64,000 bases of DNA, from positions 2,852,001 through 2,916,000 of the forward strand of contig NC_067205.1 of NCBI RefSeq assembly GCF_026262505.1, in the 5' to 3' direction. Positions 48,066 through 57,977 of the stretch are shown piece after piece. This stretch comes from Trichomonas vaginalis G3 (lineage: Eukaryota > Parabasalia > Trichomonadida > Trichomonadidae). Position numbers and translations under genes: made by a program. The stretch's first letter is position 1; each line of letters opens with the position of its first letter. Under the pieces are notes generated by a model that saw only the letters and a list, made by a program, of their open reading frames with translations, was not told the origin of the DNA and ran no database searches.

Positions 48066-48517
48066 ATGTCTAGCGATTTCGCTATCTATATTCGAGACAA
48101 GCTTTTCGACAGCAAAACATCTGTCGACCATAAAATCTTACATAGTGTAAACAAGAAAGGTGAATTTGTTCTAAAGTTCTGTTTCTGGGAATATGACAAG
48201 AACCATAAAACATTACAAAGAGCAGTCTTAAAATTTGTCAATGACAGACTTGTTGACAGAGATGACGCCGATTGGAAAGATGAAGTCCAACAAAAGTTCT
48301 TAGAATGCAAAGAAGACACATGCGCTGTTCTGAAGATGAAATAGAAAACAGAATAGATGAGCTATTAAAGGACAAAGAACTTTTACATAGATATAGTTGC
48401 GCCAAATTTGACATAACTCCACCAGAAAAGAAGAAGAGAGAAAAGAAAGAAAAGAAAGTAGAAGAAGAGAAGAAAGAACCTGAACCAGTTCCAGAGAAGG
48501 GGAGATATGACATGTAA
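48066..48517 (+). CDS. Small Polinton protein with Lys/Glu-rich tail
   Basis: The first part begins MSSDFAIYIRDKLFDSKTSV and is basic/Trp-containing (KFCFWEYDKNHKTLQRAVLK). The second part has a KKREKKEKKVEEEKKEPEP tail. The two overlap in different frames, so either two small genes or one gene with a break. Divergent from the ATPase. No family recognised. Confidence 0.45.
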
Positions 48518-48532
48518 AAATAAAATTTTATT

Positions 48533-48952
48533 TTAGAACATTTCTGGGTCAATGTCAATGTTCTCTTCCTCTTTAGGAGTAAACACTGGCTTAGACTCTA
48601 AAATCTTTTTACCCAATTTACCTTGAACTTCTACAACTTTAGACTCATAATATTCATAGTCGTCTGTCTTCTTTGGTTCATAAGGTATAACAAGTTTGTA
48701 TGCTTTGCCTTCTTTAAGGTTTGAGAACCTTCTGTCAAAACTTTCTTTGACTGTTAACAAACCTTCTATGTCTAAGTCTTCAAATTTCGCACCATTTTTA
48801 GTCACAATAGCAAACTTAACTGGTTCGATGTTCCAAACTTTGCTGAATGAAGACTTTTCAAAATGGTAGAAGTAAACATTCAAATATGTGAATGGGTCTA
48901 GTTCTTCTTTAAGTCCTGACATGTACTTATTTACTGAGATGAATTTTGCCAT
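48533..48952 (-). CDS. Polinton protein with acidic tail, 139 aa (SSB-like by shape)
   Basis: Begins MAKFISVNKYMSGLKEELDP, has a beta-rich middle (KAYKLVIPYEPKKTDDYEYY) and ends NIDIDPEMF. It lies directly downstream of the SF3 helicase on the same strand. Size, acidic tip and neighbour would fit a single-strand DNA-binding protein; not proven. Confidence 0.5.
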   Translation of the reverse strand: MAKFISVNKYMSGLKEELDPFTYLNVYFYHFEKSSFSKVWNIEPVKFAIVTKNGAKFEDLDIEGLLTVKESFDRRFSNLKEGKAYKLVIPYEPKKTDDYEYYESKVVEVQGKLGKKILESKPVFTPKEEENIDIDPEMF

Positions 48953-48986
48953 CTTTTCTATCGGATAAAAAATATTTTTTTAAAAT

Positions 48987-50222
48987 TTACTCAGAAAAAT
49001 TTTTCTTTGTATATACACCATTCTGAACATCTAAAAGACTTTTGACATTTGCCAAGAATGTACGTTTAGAAGCTGCCATATAACCATATTCTTGACAATA
49101 TTGTTTATATTCATCATATAAAGACCTTTCATCTAATGACACAAAGTCAGTTTCATCTATGAACAGTTCATATACACTCTTGTTTGCTTCTAACAATGTT
49201 TGTCTCTCTTCGGTATGTGGAATTTGTCTTGGATTGAATTTAGAAATATCTAATGTCATGAAATATGAGAACAAGTGGTTGTAAAAGTCAGATGTCAAAG
49301 TTTCTGCTAAGTCGTCAAAATATTCTGTATCTTGCATATGAGAATCTGACGTTCTGACAACTACATATCTTCTGTCAGAACTTTCTAACTTCATCGGAAC
49401 AGCATTGTTTGAAACCATAATGAAGTTTGCAACATTTTCACAAACTCTTGAGTCTTTATACTTTCTTTCAACAACTCCAACTTTATCTGTTATAAGACTC
49501 TTCAAAGCATCTGAGTTTAAAACTTTTGTTGTATCTATACTTTGAAGTTCATTGCAAACTATAAGTTTCATATTCTCAATTGAAGAGTTAAACTTGCCAC
49601 AGATGTTTTCTAAGTTTGTCATATTCGGATTCGAATAACCTTCTAACAGTTTGCATAAGATATCTGTAAAGAAAGTATTCTTACCAGTTCCTTGTTTTCC
49701 AATTATAATGAGAGCAGTTTCATTTTTAGCACTTGGATGTTGTAAGATGTTTGCAAACCAACATAAGATATACTCATAGACTCTTTCGTTTCCATTGCAT
49801 ATAATTTCTTTGACATGGTCTAACCAAGCTTCTATAATATTTTCTTTCCATTCTACTTGTTCATATTTATATCCAGTGAAGATAGAATAGAAGTTTGAAG
49901 AAGGTGTATAGAACTTTATACCTCGAACTGAAAAATCTTCTAACTTTGACAATAAGATATCCCAAGCATCTAACATCTTCATTCTAACTTGTACAACTTT
50001 TATTTTCTTAAGTTTCTGTCTACATTCTTGTTCAGACACTATTGTTGCTCTTGGTTTGTTAAAGACAATATCCCATTCTTTCATGACATAACATTCTGGG
50101 GCAGAGTCAACATAAATGACTAAACGTTTCAAATTCTCGACTGCTTTGTTATAGTCTCTAAATGGACACATATTTCTGAATGCTTGGAAGTCATAAAAAT
50201 CTGAAACATCTATTCTGTACAT
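48987..50222 (-). CDS. Superfamily 3 helicase (D5-like), element B, 411 aa
   Basis: Unwinds DNA during element replication. The SF3 motifs are clear: Walker A (ALIIIGKQGTGKNTFFTDIL), motif B (NMKLIVCNELQSID), motif C (NFIMVSNNAVPMKLESSDRR) with the arginine pair that follows it. Upstream are about 150 residues that may be a primase-like remnant or oligomerisation part. The C-terminal winged-helix-like segment has RTFLANVKSLLDVQNGVYTK. No counterpart was found in element C. It looks whole. Confidence 0.9.
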   Translation of the reverse strand: MYRIDVSDFYDFQAFRNMCPFRDYNKAVENLKRLVIYVDSAPECYVMKEWDIVFNKPRATIVSEQECRQKLKKIKVVQVRMKMLDAWDILLSKLEDFSVRGIKFYTPSSNFYSIFTGYKYEQVEWKENIIEAWLDHVKEIICNGNERVYEYILCWFANILQHPSAKNETALIIIGKQGTGKNTFFTDILCKLLEGYSNPNMTNLENICGKFNSSIENMKLIVCNELQSIDTTKVLNSDALKSLITDKVGVVERKYKDSRVCENVANFIMVSNNAVPMKLESSDRRYVVVRTSDSHMQDTEYFDDLAETLTSDFYNHLFSYFMTLDISKFNPRQIPHTEERQTLLEANKSVYELFIDETDFVSLDERSLYDEYKQYCQEYGYMAASKRTFLANVKSLLDVQNGVYTKKNFSE

Positions 50223-50252
50223 TTTTATAAAAATAAAAAAAATATTATTTTT

Positions 50253-51039
50253 TTATTCTTGACTTTGTTGTTGCATTTGTTGTTCTTGAGCTATTTGTTG
50301 TTGAAGTTGTTCTTGTAATACAATACTTTCACCAGTTGCATCTTCCAATTCGAAACTTTCTGCCGTCATTGACAAATACATAGGACATAAAAGTTTTACA
50401 GGAACAAAGTTTGCGTCAACTAATGTCAACGTTATACTTGCCAAGTGTTTGAGTTCACTAAGGTTGAAAATTCTGCATTCGAATGAACAATAGGCAAACC
50501 AGCAGAGAAAGTATTGTTTATACGCATAAGTATCTTTTTGGTCATAATAGTTTTCTGTCGACATTCGAATAACACTTTGAACCTAAGTTTGAAACCATAT
50601 ATAAGATTGGTGTGCTTAATGTCAATGGAATAGACATTCCTTGTATGACACCTTTTCCTGTTATAGGAAATGTTGGTAGTAAAAACCAGAAATAAGTTTT
50701 GTATTATAGCTCATATCGTTTATAGTAACTCAGTCGGACATCCAAACATAATGAAACTGCTCTAGTTGCAAGCCATGTTACACCCGTACTTAAAGTATTA
50801 AATAAGTCAACAAAACCTGTTGGTGGTATATCTGAGTAAGTATCTTCAAAGGAGTATTTTTTACCATTCACAACAATAAAGTCTTCTGGTGTCAAAAGAG
50901 CAAAACAGGCTTTAGTCGTCATTGTGTTTAAGGTTAGTTTACAATATCGTCCTTGAGGACTTTGTAAGTTTGTTGTTATAGAATTATATGACTCAGGGTT
51001 TTTAGTCGTAATAGTATAAACCATTATGTCTTCTGCCAT
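50253..51039 (-). pseudogene. Beta-rich Polinton protein with Gln-rich tail, element B (broken)
   Basis: The first part matches 1-257 of element A. The middle has FPITGKGVIQGMSIPLTLST, the later part FVPVKLLCPMYLSMTAESFE, and a QQQIAQEQQMQQQSQE tail ends it. Together they look like one virion-type gene with about one break. No family recognised. Confidence 0.5.
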
Positions 51040-51043
51040 TTAC

Positions 51044-51577
51044 TTAGCAAATAAACTTTAATGAAATGTTGTGGTCGTCAAATATTTTTATAACGTCTGG
51101 GAAACTATATTTTAAGTTCAACGTTTCACCTCCTTTCATAACGTATATCTTGTCAATGGCATTATATGAAACACCACAGCAACTAATGTCGGGTTCTATT
51201 TCTTTTGATGTTTATATCGTCTGCCTCTGTCAAAAGTTTCAATAGTTCTTTCAAAACTTCATGAGGTGCAATGACATATGAGTTCACTTTTACAGGGTTG
51301 TGTTCGACCAAGTTTAACATTATACTTAAGCTTGACAAATCTTCTCCTGAGTTTGAAGTTTGTCTTTCAGTTGTTGGTAGTCGTTTCGAATATCTGCAAC
51401 AGAACTTAAGTCTCTGCTAACTTCAGGATATGTTGGTTCTTTTACAGGAACAATTGTTATACCATCTTCGTCTTCGTATGGTTTCCCCACTTCAACATCT
51501 CTGTCTTTGACATTGACAATAACACTTTGACTGTTTGTTTGAGTTGGTGAATTTAACTTCACATCTGCCACCGCCAT
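51044..51577 (-). pseudogene. 'CCG' family Polinton gene, element B (broken)
   Basis: Begins MAVADVKLNSPTQTNSQSVI, with a helical centre (DIRNDYQQLKDKLQTQEKIC) and the conserved CCG segment near the end. Matches 505-1038 in A and distantly 31270-31745 in C. About one break. Confidence 0.5.
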
Positions 51578-51639
51578 TAAACCTTTTGAAACACTTACGC
51601 TTCTATTTTCGGAAATGACATTTTACTTAGAATAAAAAG

Positions 51640-51813
51640 ATGGACGTATTCGGATATCTTATTGAATTGAAGCAGAACAAAGTTTATACTCACAAACAAT
51701 ACAAATACATTGACAGAATAGTTCTTTACACAAACAATGGAAAATGTTATAGAATAGCAGTCTTTGCTGAACCTAAATATTTTCATAAAGCAAAAGAAAG
51801 TTGGTATAACTGA
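51640..51813 (+). CDS. Small basic Polinton protein, 57 aa
   Basis: Starts MDVFGYLIELKQNKVYTHKQ and is Tyr/Lys rich. Its stop is followed one base later by the next ATG (TGAAATG), so both small genes probably share a transcript. Counterpart in A at 1102. Confidence 0.5.
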   Translation: MDVFGYLIELKQNKVYTHKQYKYIDRIVLYTNNGKCYRIAVFAEPKYFHKAKESWYN

Positions 51814-51814
51814 A

Positions 51815-52060
51815 ATGGTGAAAGTTCTTGAAGCAGACAAAAATATAACTTCAAAACTTACAGATATTACTAAAGGAAAGTTTATAATACAATATTATGT
51901 CAAAACTGGCGTACTGTCAATATTTGACGGAGAGAAGTCAGTTCAAGAACAACTTACTGACCTGCTGCCAAAATCTGCTCGATGGAAGCTGTCGTTATGC
52001 CAATCTGAGGAGCCCCAGCAGGTTTCATCGAACGAATCTTCAAAAGAGCATCTTCCGTGA
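51815..52060 (+). CDS. Small Polinton protein, 81 aa, overlapping the capsid gene 3' end
   Basis: Matches 1275-1520 in A with only a few changes. Its last 36 codons are antisense to the end of the capsid gene. Function unknown. Confidence 0.45.
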   Translation: MVKVLEADKNITSKLTDITKGKFIIQYYVKTGVLSIFDGEKSVQEQLTDLLPKSARWKLSLCQSEEPQQVSSNESSKEHLP

Positions 52061-53564
52061 AAAGTGCTATTGGTTTTGTAAACTTCTTTGCTCTCAATTC
52101 ATCTGGACCGTCTCTGTCACCAGTATATTGTATTTGTACAGTACCAACAGTTGAAATACCACCCATAAAGTCTTCTGAGTCAGCAAATGGAATGCCAAGC
52201 CAAAAGTTTGAACGGTCTCCATTTGTATATTGAGTTTTTTGACCTTCTGTATGAGTCCATACTTTCACATATGGCATAATAGAACTTTGCATTTCAGGGT
52301 TAATAGTTGTTGTGAAGTTGTTGTTAAAGTTCATAGCATCTAATGTCAAGTTGTATGACCTCATATCCTCAACTGTAGAATATTCTTCTCTTGGATAATA
52401 TTTACCATCTATGTTTATATGATATTTAATACCAGGGTTGTAGAAACAAGAATAGTCATTTATAGTTCGTCTGAACAGTACAAACATAGTATCTGCATGT
52501 TTCATTGCAGTTGTTAAAGCAATATCTGTTCTTGCACCTGCGGCTCCTGGATTTTGGTTTCCAACTTCACCTGCAAAGTCTTTGACAGATATTTGGTGTA
52601 TAGGGAACATAAGTGGAACTGCAATATATTTGGCAGCTAAAGCATTTGAAATATCTGGGTCCAACATATAGACTGCAAGTCTGCTTTCTATTCTCTTGCA
52701 TTCAAATTTTTCGCATGTGAACTTAACTGGGTCCCAAGCATCTCCAGCAGCATTGAAATAATAGTTTACTTCATTGTTGAAGTTTGAGAAACCAAAGTCT
52801 AAGTCAACCTTGCCTTTGCAAAATTCGGCGAATGACGTTTGATTTGTTCCCTTTACGTCTGTAATAGTGAATGGGTCTTGTGTTGGTGCAATGACTAAGT
52901 TATTTTTGCTTGGAGTAAGTTCGATAGAAATTTTTCCTGCCCAGTTTGGCAAGTATCTTAAAAACCTGAAGATGAGGAAAGATGACAAAGGAACTCTAAG
53001 TTTCAGTTTTACTTTGGTTACTGCTGCTGCAGTTTGTCCAGAAAGGTTAACATAAACTCCTGGAACGTTAGGGTCAAGTCTTCTTATTTTCTCAATAGTT
53101 GCATACTGGTCTGTTTGTTCTCTAGCTTGTGGTTGTACTGAGTTTCTCAAAGCGAACCATTCATAGTTTGCCCATGTTACTGTTTGAACTAAGTCAGAGT
53201 TAGAATATATCTTATATCCCATGAAAACTTCTGGAGCATATTGGTATCCGACATAGAAAATTCCATTGCAACCTTTCTTGTCAGACAACTTGGCAGAAGG
53301 TTTTATTTCAATGTCTTGTTCCACGTATAAGAATGAGTTGTCAATAGAAATAATATGAAACCTGTCGCAAGCAATATCTACTGTTGTTGAAGAACCTTCT
53401 CCAAACTCACCTACATTTCCATAAGAAACAGCAGTTGTATATTCGTAAGTTCCAGGAACTATTTCTGACCTTCTAATGGCATTGTCGCATTCGTTATACC
53501 ATTCGGAAACATTTCCGTTCATGGCATCCAAAACTGTTGGCGTTATATTCTGAGCGGCGTACAT
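51954..53564 (-). CDS. Major capsid protein (double jelly roll), element B, 536 aa
   Basis: Whole-looking frame starting MYAAQNITPTVLDAMNGNVS. The first jelly roll contains TKVKLKLRVPLSSFLIFRFL, then RYLPNWAGKISIELTPSKNN. The second contains NDYSCFYNPGIKYHINIDGK. It parallels the C capsid protein in length and in the position of the R-V-P-x-x-x-F-L motif, with low sequence identity. TATATTTTTACCCATATGAA precedes the ATG. In Polintons this protein forms the shell. Confidence 0.78.
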   Translation of the reverse strand: MYAAQNITPTVLDAMNGNVSEWYNECDNAIRRSEIVPGTYEYTTAVSYGNVGEFGEGSSTTVDIACDRFHIISIDNSFLYVEQDIEIKPSAKLSDKKGCNGIFYVGYQYAPEVFMGYKIYSNSDLVQTVTWANYEWFALRNSVQPQAREQTDQYATIEKIRRLDPNVPGVYVNLSGQTAAAVTKVKLKLRVPLSSFLIFRFLRYLPNWAGKISIELTPSKNNLVIAPTQDPFTITDVKGTNQTSFAEFCKGKVDLDFGFSNFNNEVNYYFNAAGDAWDPVKFTCEKFECKRIESRLAVYMLDPDISNALAAKYIAVPLMFPIHQISVKDFAGEVGNQNPGAAGARTDIALTTAMKHADTMFVLFRRTINDYSCFYNPGIKYHINIDGKYYPREEYSTVEDMRSYNLTLDAMNFNNNFTTTINPEMQSSIMPYVKVWTHTEGQKTQYTNGDRSNFWLGIPFADSEDFMGGISTVGTVQIQYTGDRDGPDELRAKKFTKPIALFTEDALLKIRSMKPAGAPQIGITTASIEQILAAGQ

Positions 53565-53596
53565 TTCATATGGGTAAAAATATAGAATAGTTGGAT

Positions 53597-54780
53597 TTAT
53601 ATATCATAATAGAACCCACTCGGACCAAGCTTTACTTTCTTCCTGACTGAGTTTTTAACTCTTCTTTTTCCTTCATTGCCACTACTTTCACTAGATGAAG
53701 TTACTTCTTCACTACTTTCACTTTGTTCTACTCTTCTCTTCTTCTTTGGTGTCGCTTTTGGTAACTTGCCTTCTGCTTCAAGTTGTTGCATCTTTTGCCT
53801 CATGTTCACCTAGTATGTTGTAAATTTCCCATGTCCTTTTTGCCTTTGGGCTCTGGTCGCCCATCTCAGGTAACCTATATCCTAGAAGATTTTGTCATAG
53901 TTTGTATTTGAGTCTTCGCTTATTGTTTGCATGACTCTTTCCTGAGTTTCCGGTTCAAGCTCTTCAAAACAGAGCTTGTCCATATGGAATAAGCTCGTTT
54001 CCAAATATATGTTTTTGTAGCCATTCTGGTTTTCTTTCCATGTAACCAATAATATCTTTTGTGAATGGGAAAGCTTTTTACCCAACGTTTCAGTCTTGCG
54101 TCATTTATTTCTGTAGTTGGTTTTATTTTGTCATGGAACATGTTTTTCAATACTAACATTTCATTTGGTACTGTCCATTTGAGTTTTCTTAAATATTCAT
54201 CCCTTCTCATTTCATTGTCTGCAAAGTAAGTTTTTATGACATTTTGCAAACTTTCGTTTGCAAGGTCATGTACAATAGGTTCTCTTCCTTCTCTCTCCCT
54301 AACTTTCTTTCTAAACTCTTCACCAAATATACCATCTTTATGGTTCTGTGTAGTTCTTTGAGATAAATGTTCTAGAACGTCAGGTGTTATATTTCCATCA
54401 GCCATGTTCATTTCATACTGGTCCAAAATATCTGCATCTTTCATATCTTTCAATGGCATTAAAGCCGCGCTGAAAATACCCGTTATATCTGGTTCACCAT
54501 TCACTTCCATTGCGTCTACAACTTCAACTTGGAATTGAGGTTGTAAGTTTATGAACCACCTATCCGGATTAGCTTTATGACCCCATCTCATTGTAGTTCC
54601 ATCGTCTGCAGAAACAAAAGTAGGTTTTGTTTCCATATTGGTTAGGTTCTGAATGAACTTTAAACAATGTTTCATTTCTATATTTTTGTTGAAATTTAAC
54701 CTTTTATTTTCACCGAGTTTCAGCCAAAGATTGAACGTTATATGGTCGTAAGTAAAAAGGATTATTGTATTTGCGTACAT
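53597..54780 (-). pseudogene. Polinton gene of unknown function, element B copy (broken)
   Basis: Counterpart of 3057-4135 in A, with the same basic Ser-rich end and the MRWGHKANPDRWFINLQPQF segment. Several breaks. Confidence 0.45.
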
Positions 54781-54789
54781 TTTCTTTCA

Positions 54790-57123
54790 GTACTTTCCAT
54801 TCTATGCTGAATATTTTCATCTGATGTGGAGTCTTTTGTATGTCGGTGAACATTTTTCGATATTCTTCTACTATGTCAGCCGAATTTTTCTTAGACTCTT
54901 GGAAAGATTCCATATTCTCCGCATACACTTGTTGAGGGTCAAGATTTTCGGCTGTTCCAAATTCTTCATCTAGTTCTGTGAAGTTAGTTTCCAAGGAGGG
55001 ACTTGTTCGTTTCCTTCGGCTCTTCTAGCTGTTGTTGCAGAACTATTTCTTCCATGTCTGGTTGTATCTGAACTTCTTCCTGTTGAGTTTCTTGTACCTC
55101 ATCTGCTGGCATTTCATATATTCGAGACCGTTTTTAACAAGTTCCCTATCTAAGTCATCCGGACTCATAAACCTTTCTTCTTTCGTTCCGTCTCTATTTT
55201 TACGTGTTTCATGAAGAGAGTTGAATTATCATTTAGCTCTGACATCAAATGTCTCGAGTAATTCATTCATGTCATTTGGATGATATGCTATTAAATCATA
55301 TCCCTTAGCGAGCTTGTATTTTCCAGGTTTAGATTATATCCGATTTGATGCTGAAACCATAAAGCTAAATAGGTTCGGTCAGTATTTCCTTCCTTGAACT
55401 TTCTATAGCTTCTTTATATCTGTCACTAAAGTCAAGAGTATCTGGGTAACCATAATCTTCCTTAAGCATTTTAAGAATTCTTGGTTTCCTTTTCTTCTAC
55501 TTCTTTTATGTCCTTGCTCTGTTGTGTTGTTGTTGCAGGGTTTTTGAACTGTTGGTTGCTGTGCTGGTTGTGGATGGTTGTTGTGCTGGTTTGGTTGTGG
55601 TGCTGGATTTTGAACTGTTGGTTGCTGTGCAGGGTTTTGAACTGTTGGTTTGCTGTGCTGGATTTTGAACTGTTGTTGCTGTGCTGGATTTGAACTGTTG
55701 TTTTGGTTGTTGTTGTGTGCTGGATTTTGAACTGTTGTTGTTGTGCAGGGTTTTGAACTGTTGGTTGCTGTGCTGGATTTTGAACTGTTGGTTGCTGTGC
55801 TGGATTTTGAAACTGTTGGTTTTGGTTGTTGTTGTGGTGCTGGATTTTGAACTGTTGTTGTTGTGTTGGTTTTGGTGCATGCCTGTGTCTGTGTCCATGT
55901 GACGATGTAATGTTTTAGGTAGTCCTGGTGCAGGTGCTTCTCTTGGAGGGTTTGGTGGTATATAAGTCCACCAGCTGGCACATATGTTCCATCTCAGCAT
56001 AATGTCCAATCTGACTTTTCGTTTTTAGAAAGCATTTACTAGGTCTGTTTTGGTCTGTTGTAACTCTTTTTCTTGACTTTCCACAACAGTTGCTCTAACG
56101 CGTCATAGGCACTTTGAACTGCCTGTCTCGTTGCTGCATCTGTTATTTTCGTCATATTTTGTCTACTTCTCTTAACTCTTTGTCGAAACCTTCAGACTTC
56201 AGTTTCTTTCCAGATGAGAAGTCGTTCACTAGTTTCACCTTACTATGAAGAGCTTCGAAGGCATTCTTAAAGTCAGCATTCATTAAAGCTTCATTTGAAC
56301 TGTCTTCATCCGCTTGTATTTTTGTCCTTATTGACCCTATAAGTTGGGCTGCTTTAGCGTTGCTTGGGCATCTAACCAGTCATTATTAGCTTTTATATAT
56401 TCTGCGCTTTTCATTGCCTTTTGCATGGCTGCGTCGTTATTTTTACTTTCTTGTGCTAAGTTTTCATACTGTACGTTTGGTTTTGCAACTGTAAAAGTTT
56501 TCTGCCTTTACATTTGCTTCAACTTCTTTTTTATACTCATCGCTATCCATATATGTCTTCATGGCTTTTGTTTTATTTCTTCATCTTCATACTTTATATT
56601 GAGTAGTATGGTTTTTCAAATTTATAACATCTTGTTCCATTTTTGCTACTTCTGCTGCTTTTTCTGACACTTTTTCGCATATTCCTCTGTACTTAGTTCT
56701 TTCAGTTGTTCTTCTTTCTTCTTTTTCTCTACGTTTAACTCATTGAGTTTCTTTGTCTGTCTGTCATATTCTAGTTTTCTTTTCGTTTCACTTATTTGTT
56801 TCTGTATGTCTATGTTTGACTTTTTGACATCTGTTATTTGATTTTTGAGTGAACTCAAATTCATTTGACTTTGAGGGTTATAAGCTGTTCCGTCTGCAGC
56901 TCCACCATAGCCTGCCATTTTCGCTAAAAGTGCCGCTCTTAAACCTCCACTCTGTGCACCAATAACTCGGTTTAAAAGCATAGGGTTGCTTGACATTTGT
57001 TGCAACATAGTGGGGTCATTCATCATTTGTTGTTGCAACTGTTGTTGTGGTGTCAGTTTTACTATTGGATGTTTCAATGCTCCCTTCCTCTTACGTATAT
57101 TCTTACGTAGCTTACGTGGCATT
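54790..57123 (-). pseudogene. Long coiled-coil structural-type gene, element B copy (broken)
   Basis: Counterpart of the whole 765-aa gene at 4145-6442, with the same basic start, coiled coil and QPTVQN-type repeats. It is heavily decayed, with well over ten breaks, in contrast to the whole copy in A. Confidence 0.75.
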
Positions 57124-57394
57124 TTAAGTGAAGTAAAAACTGTTTTTGACAGATGTTTGTATGACACTTTTTGTTCAGCACAAAAAACTACTCGGTCAAA
57201 GTGTTGTCAGTTTTGTAAAATAACCGTCCTGTCTCATTCTATAAGGGGAAAAGGCTTCTCAAAGTATACTTCCTTGGAACGCCTGTAACTTTTCCTGTAG
57301 CGACGATAGACCCTTGCTTGTCCGGACAAAGTTATACTATTTTGAGTGCTCTACAAAAAAGTCACCGGCTGGCTCGTCCTCAGAAATTTTTTAT

Positions 57395-57717
57395 GGGCTA
57401 GAGGGTGCAACGCGCCTGGAAGCCCTCCGAATAAAAACTTCATTTATACTAAACATCTTCGGGGCTAGAGGGCGCAACGCGCCTGGAAGCCCTCCGAATA
57501 AAAACTTCATTTATACTAAACATCTTCGGGCTAGAGGGCGCAACGCGCCTGGAAGCCCTCCGAATATAAACTTCATTTATACTAAACATCTTCAGGGCTA
57601 GAGGGCGCAACGCGCCTGGAAGCCCTCCGAATATAAACTTCATTTATACTAAACATCTTCAGGGCTAGAGGGCGCAACGCGCCTGGAAGCCCCACTACCT
57701 TTTTTTTTCTTTTTTTT
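57395..57717. repeat. Right terminal repeat of element B: five 67-bp tandem units
   Basis: Units begin GGGCTAGAGG at 57395, 57462, 57528, 57595 and 57662; the last is cut by CCCCACTACC and a T-run. Each unit has the GGCGC-AAC-GCGCC hairpin (the first has a G-T pair). The left end of B has only one unit. Confidence 0.9.
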
Positions 57718-57977
57718 ACCTCAGAAAGTGCTCAAACGATGTTTTATAATTTTCGCACTTTTTTTTGTCGACCTTATATTTAATTGTATAATAAGTAAAT
57801 TTGTATACAACGCAAGGGAAAATAAGCTATATTTCACCACGAAACAACTCTCAAAAGTGACAAACTTAGAAATTATATGTGGTAAGGACTGAATATATTA
57901 TTGTTTATATTTTGAAACCGTATGCCATATATTTGCGGATCAATAAAAAATTTAATAATTTATGTACATTACTTCTT

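Larger units (their letters stand above)
11901..57717. mobile_element. Polinton/Maverick element B (about 24 kb) with element C nested inside
   Basis: Bounded by inverted terminal motifs: on the left an A-run then GGTAGTGGGGCTTCCAGG, on the right the reverse complement followed by a T-run. Parts on its own DNA are a Dam-like methylase, amphipathic proteins, two penton-like proteins, a tail fibre, an integrase, a type B polymerase, a KilA-N module, an ATPase, an SF3 helicase, a capsid protein and a long coiled-coil protein. ACCT occurs on both outer flanks (11897-11900 and 57718-57721) as a possible but weak target duplication. It is broken, with a few tens of breaks, most in the right arm. 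It is older than C, which is inserted in it. Confidence 0.9.

Noticed and set aside
57314-57601. 95-codon frame rich in RARGRNAPGSP units (also 57449-57643 and 11792-12010)
   Set aside because: It is translation of the 67-bp terminal repeat units of element B, not a protein gene.
11901-57717. A single giant 46-kb Polinton with doubled genes
   Set aside because: The inner 13721-35513 block has its own terminal repeats and a direct GTAGT duplication, so it is a nested second element.
11897-57721. ACCT as the target duplication of element B
   Set aside because: Only four bases match and the A/T-runs make the exact ends uncertain, so it is not reported as a firm feature.
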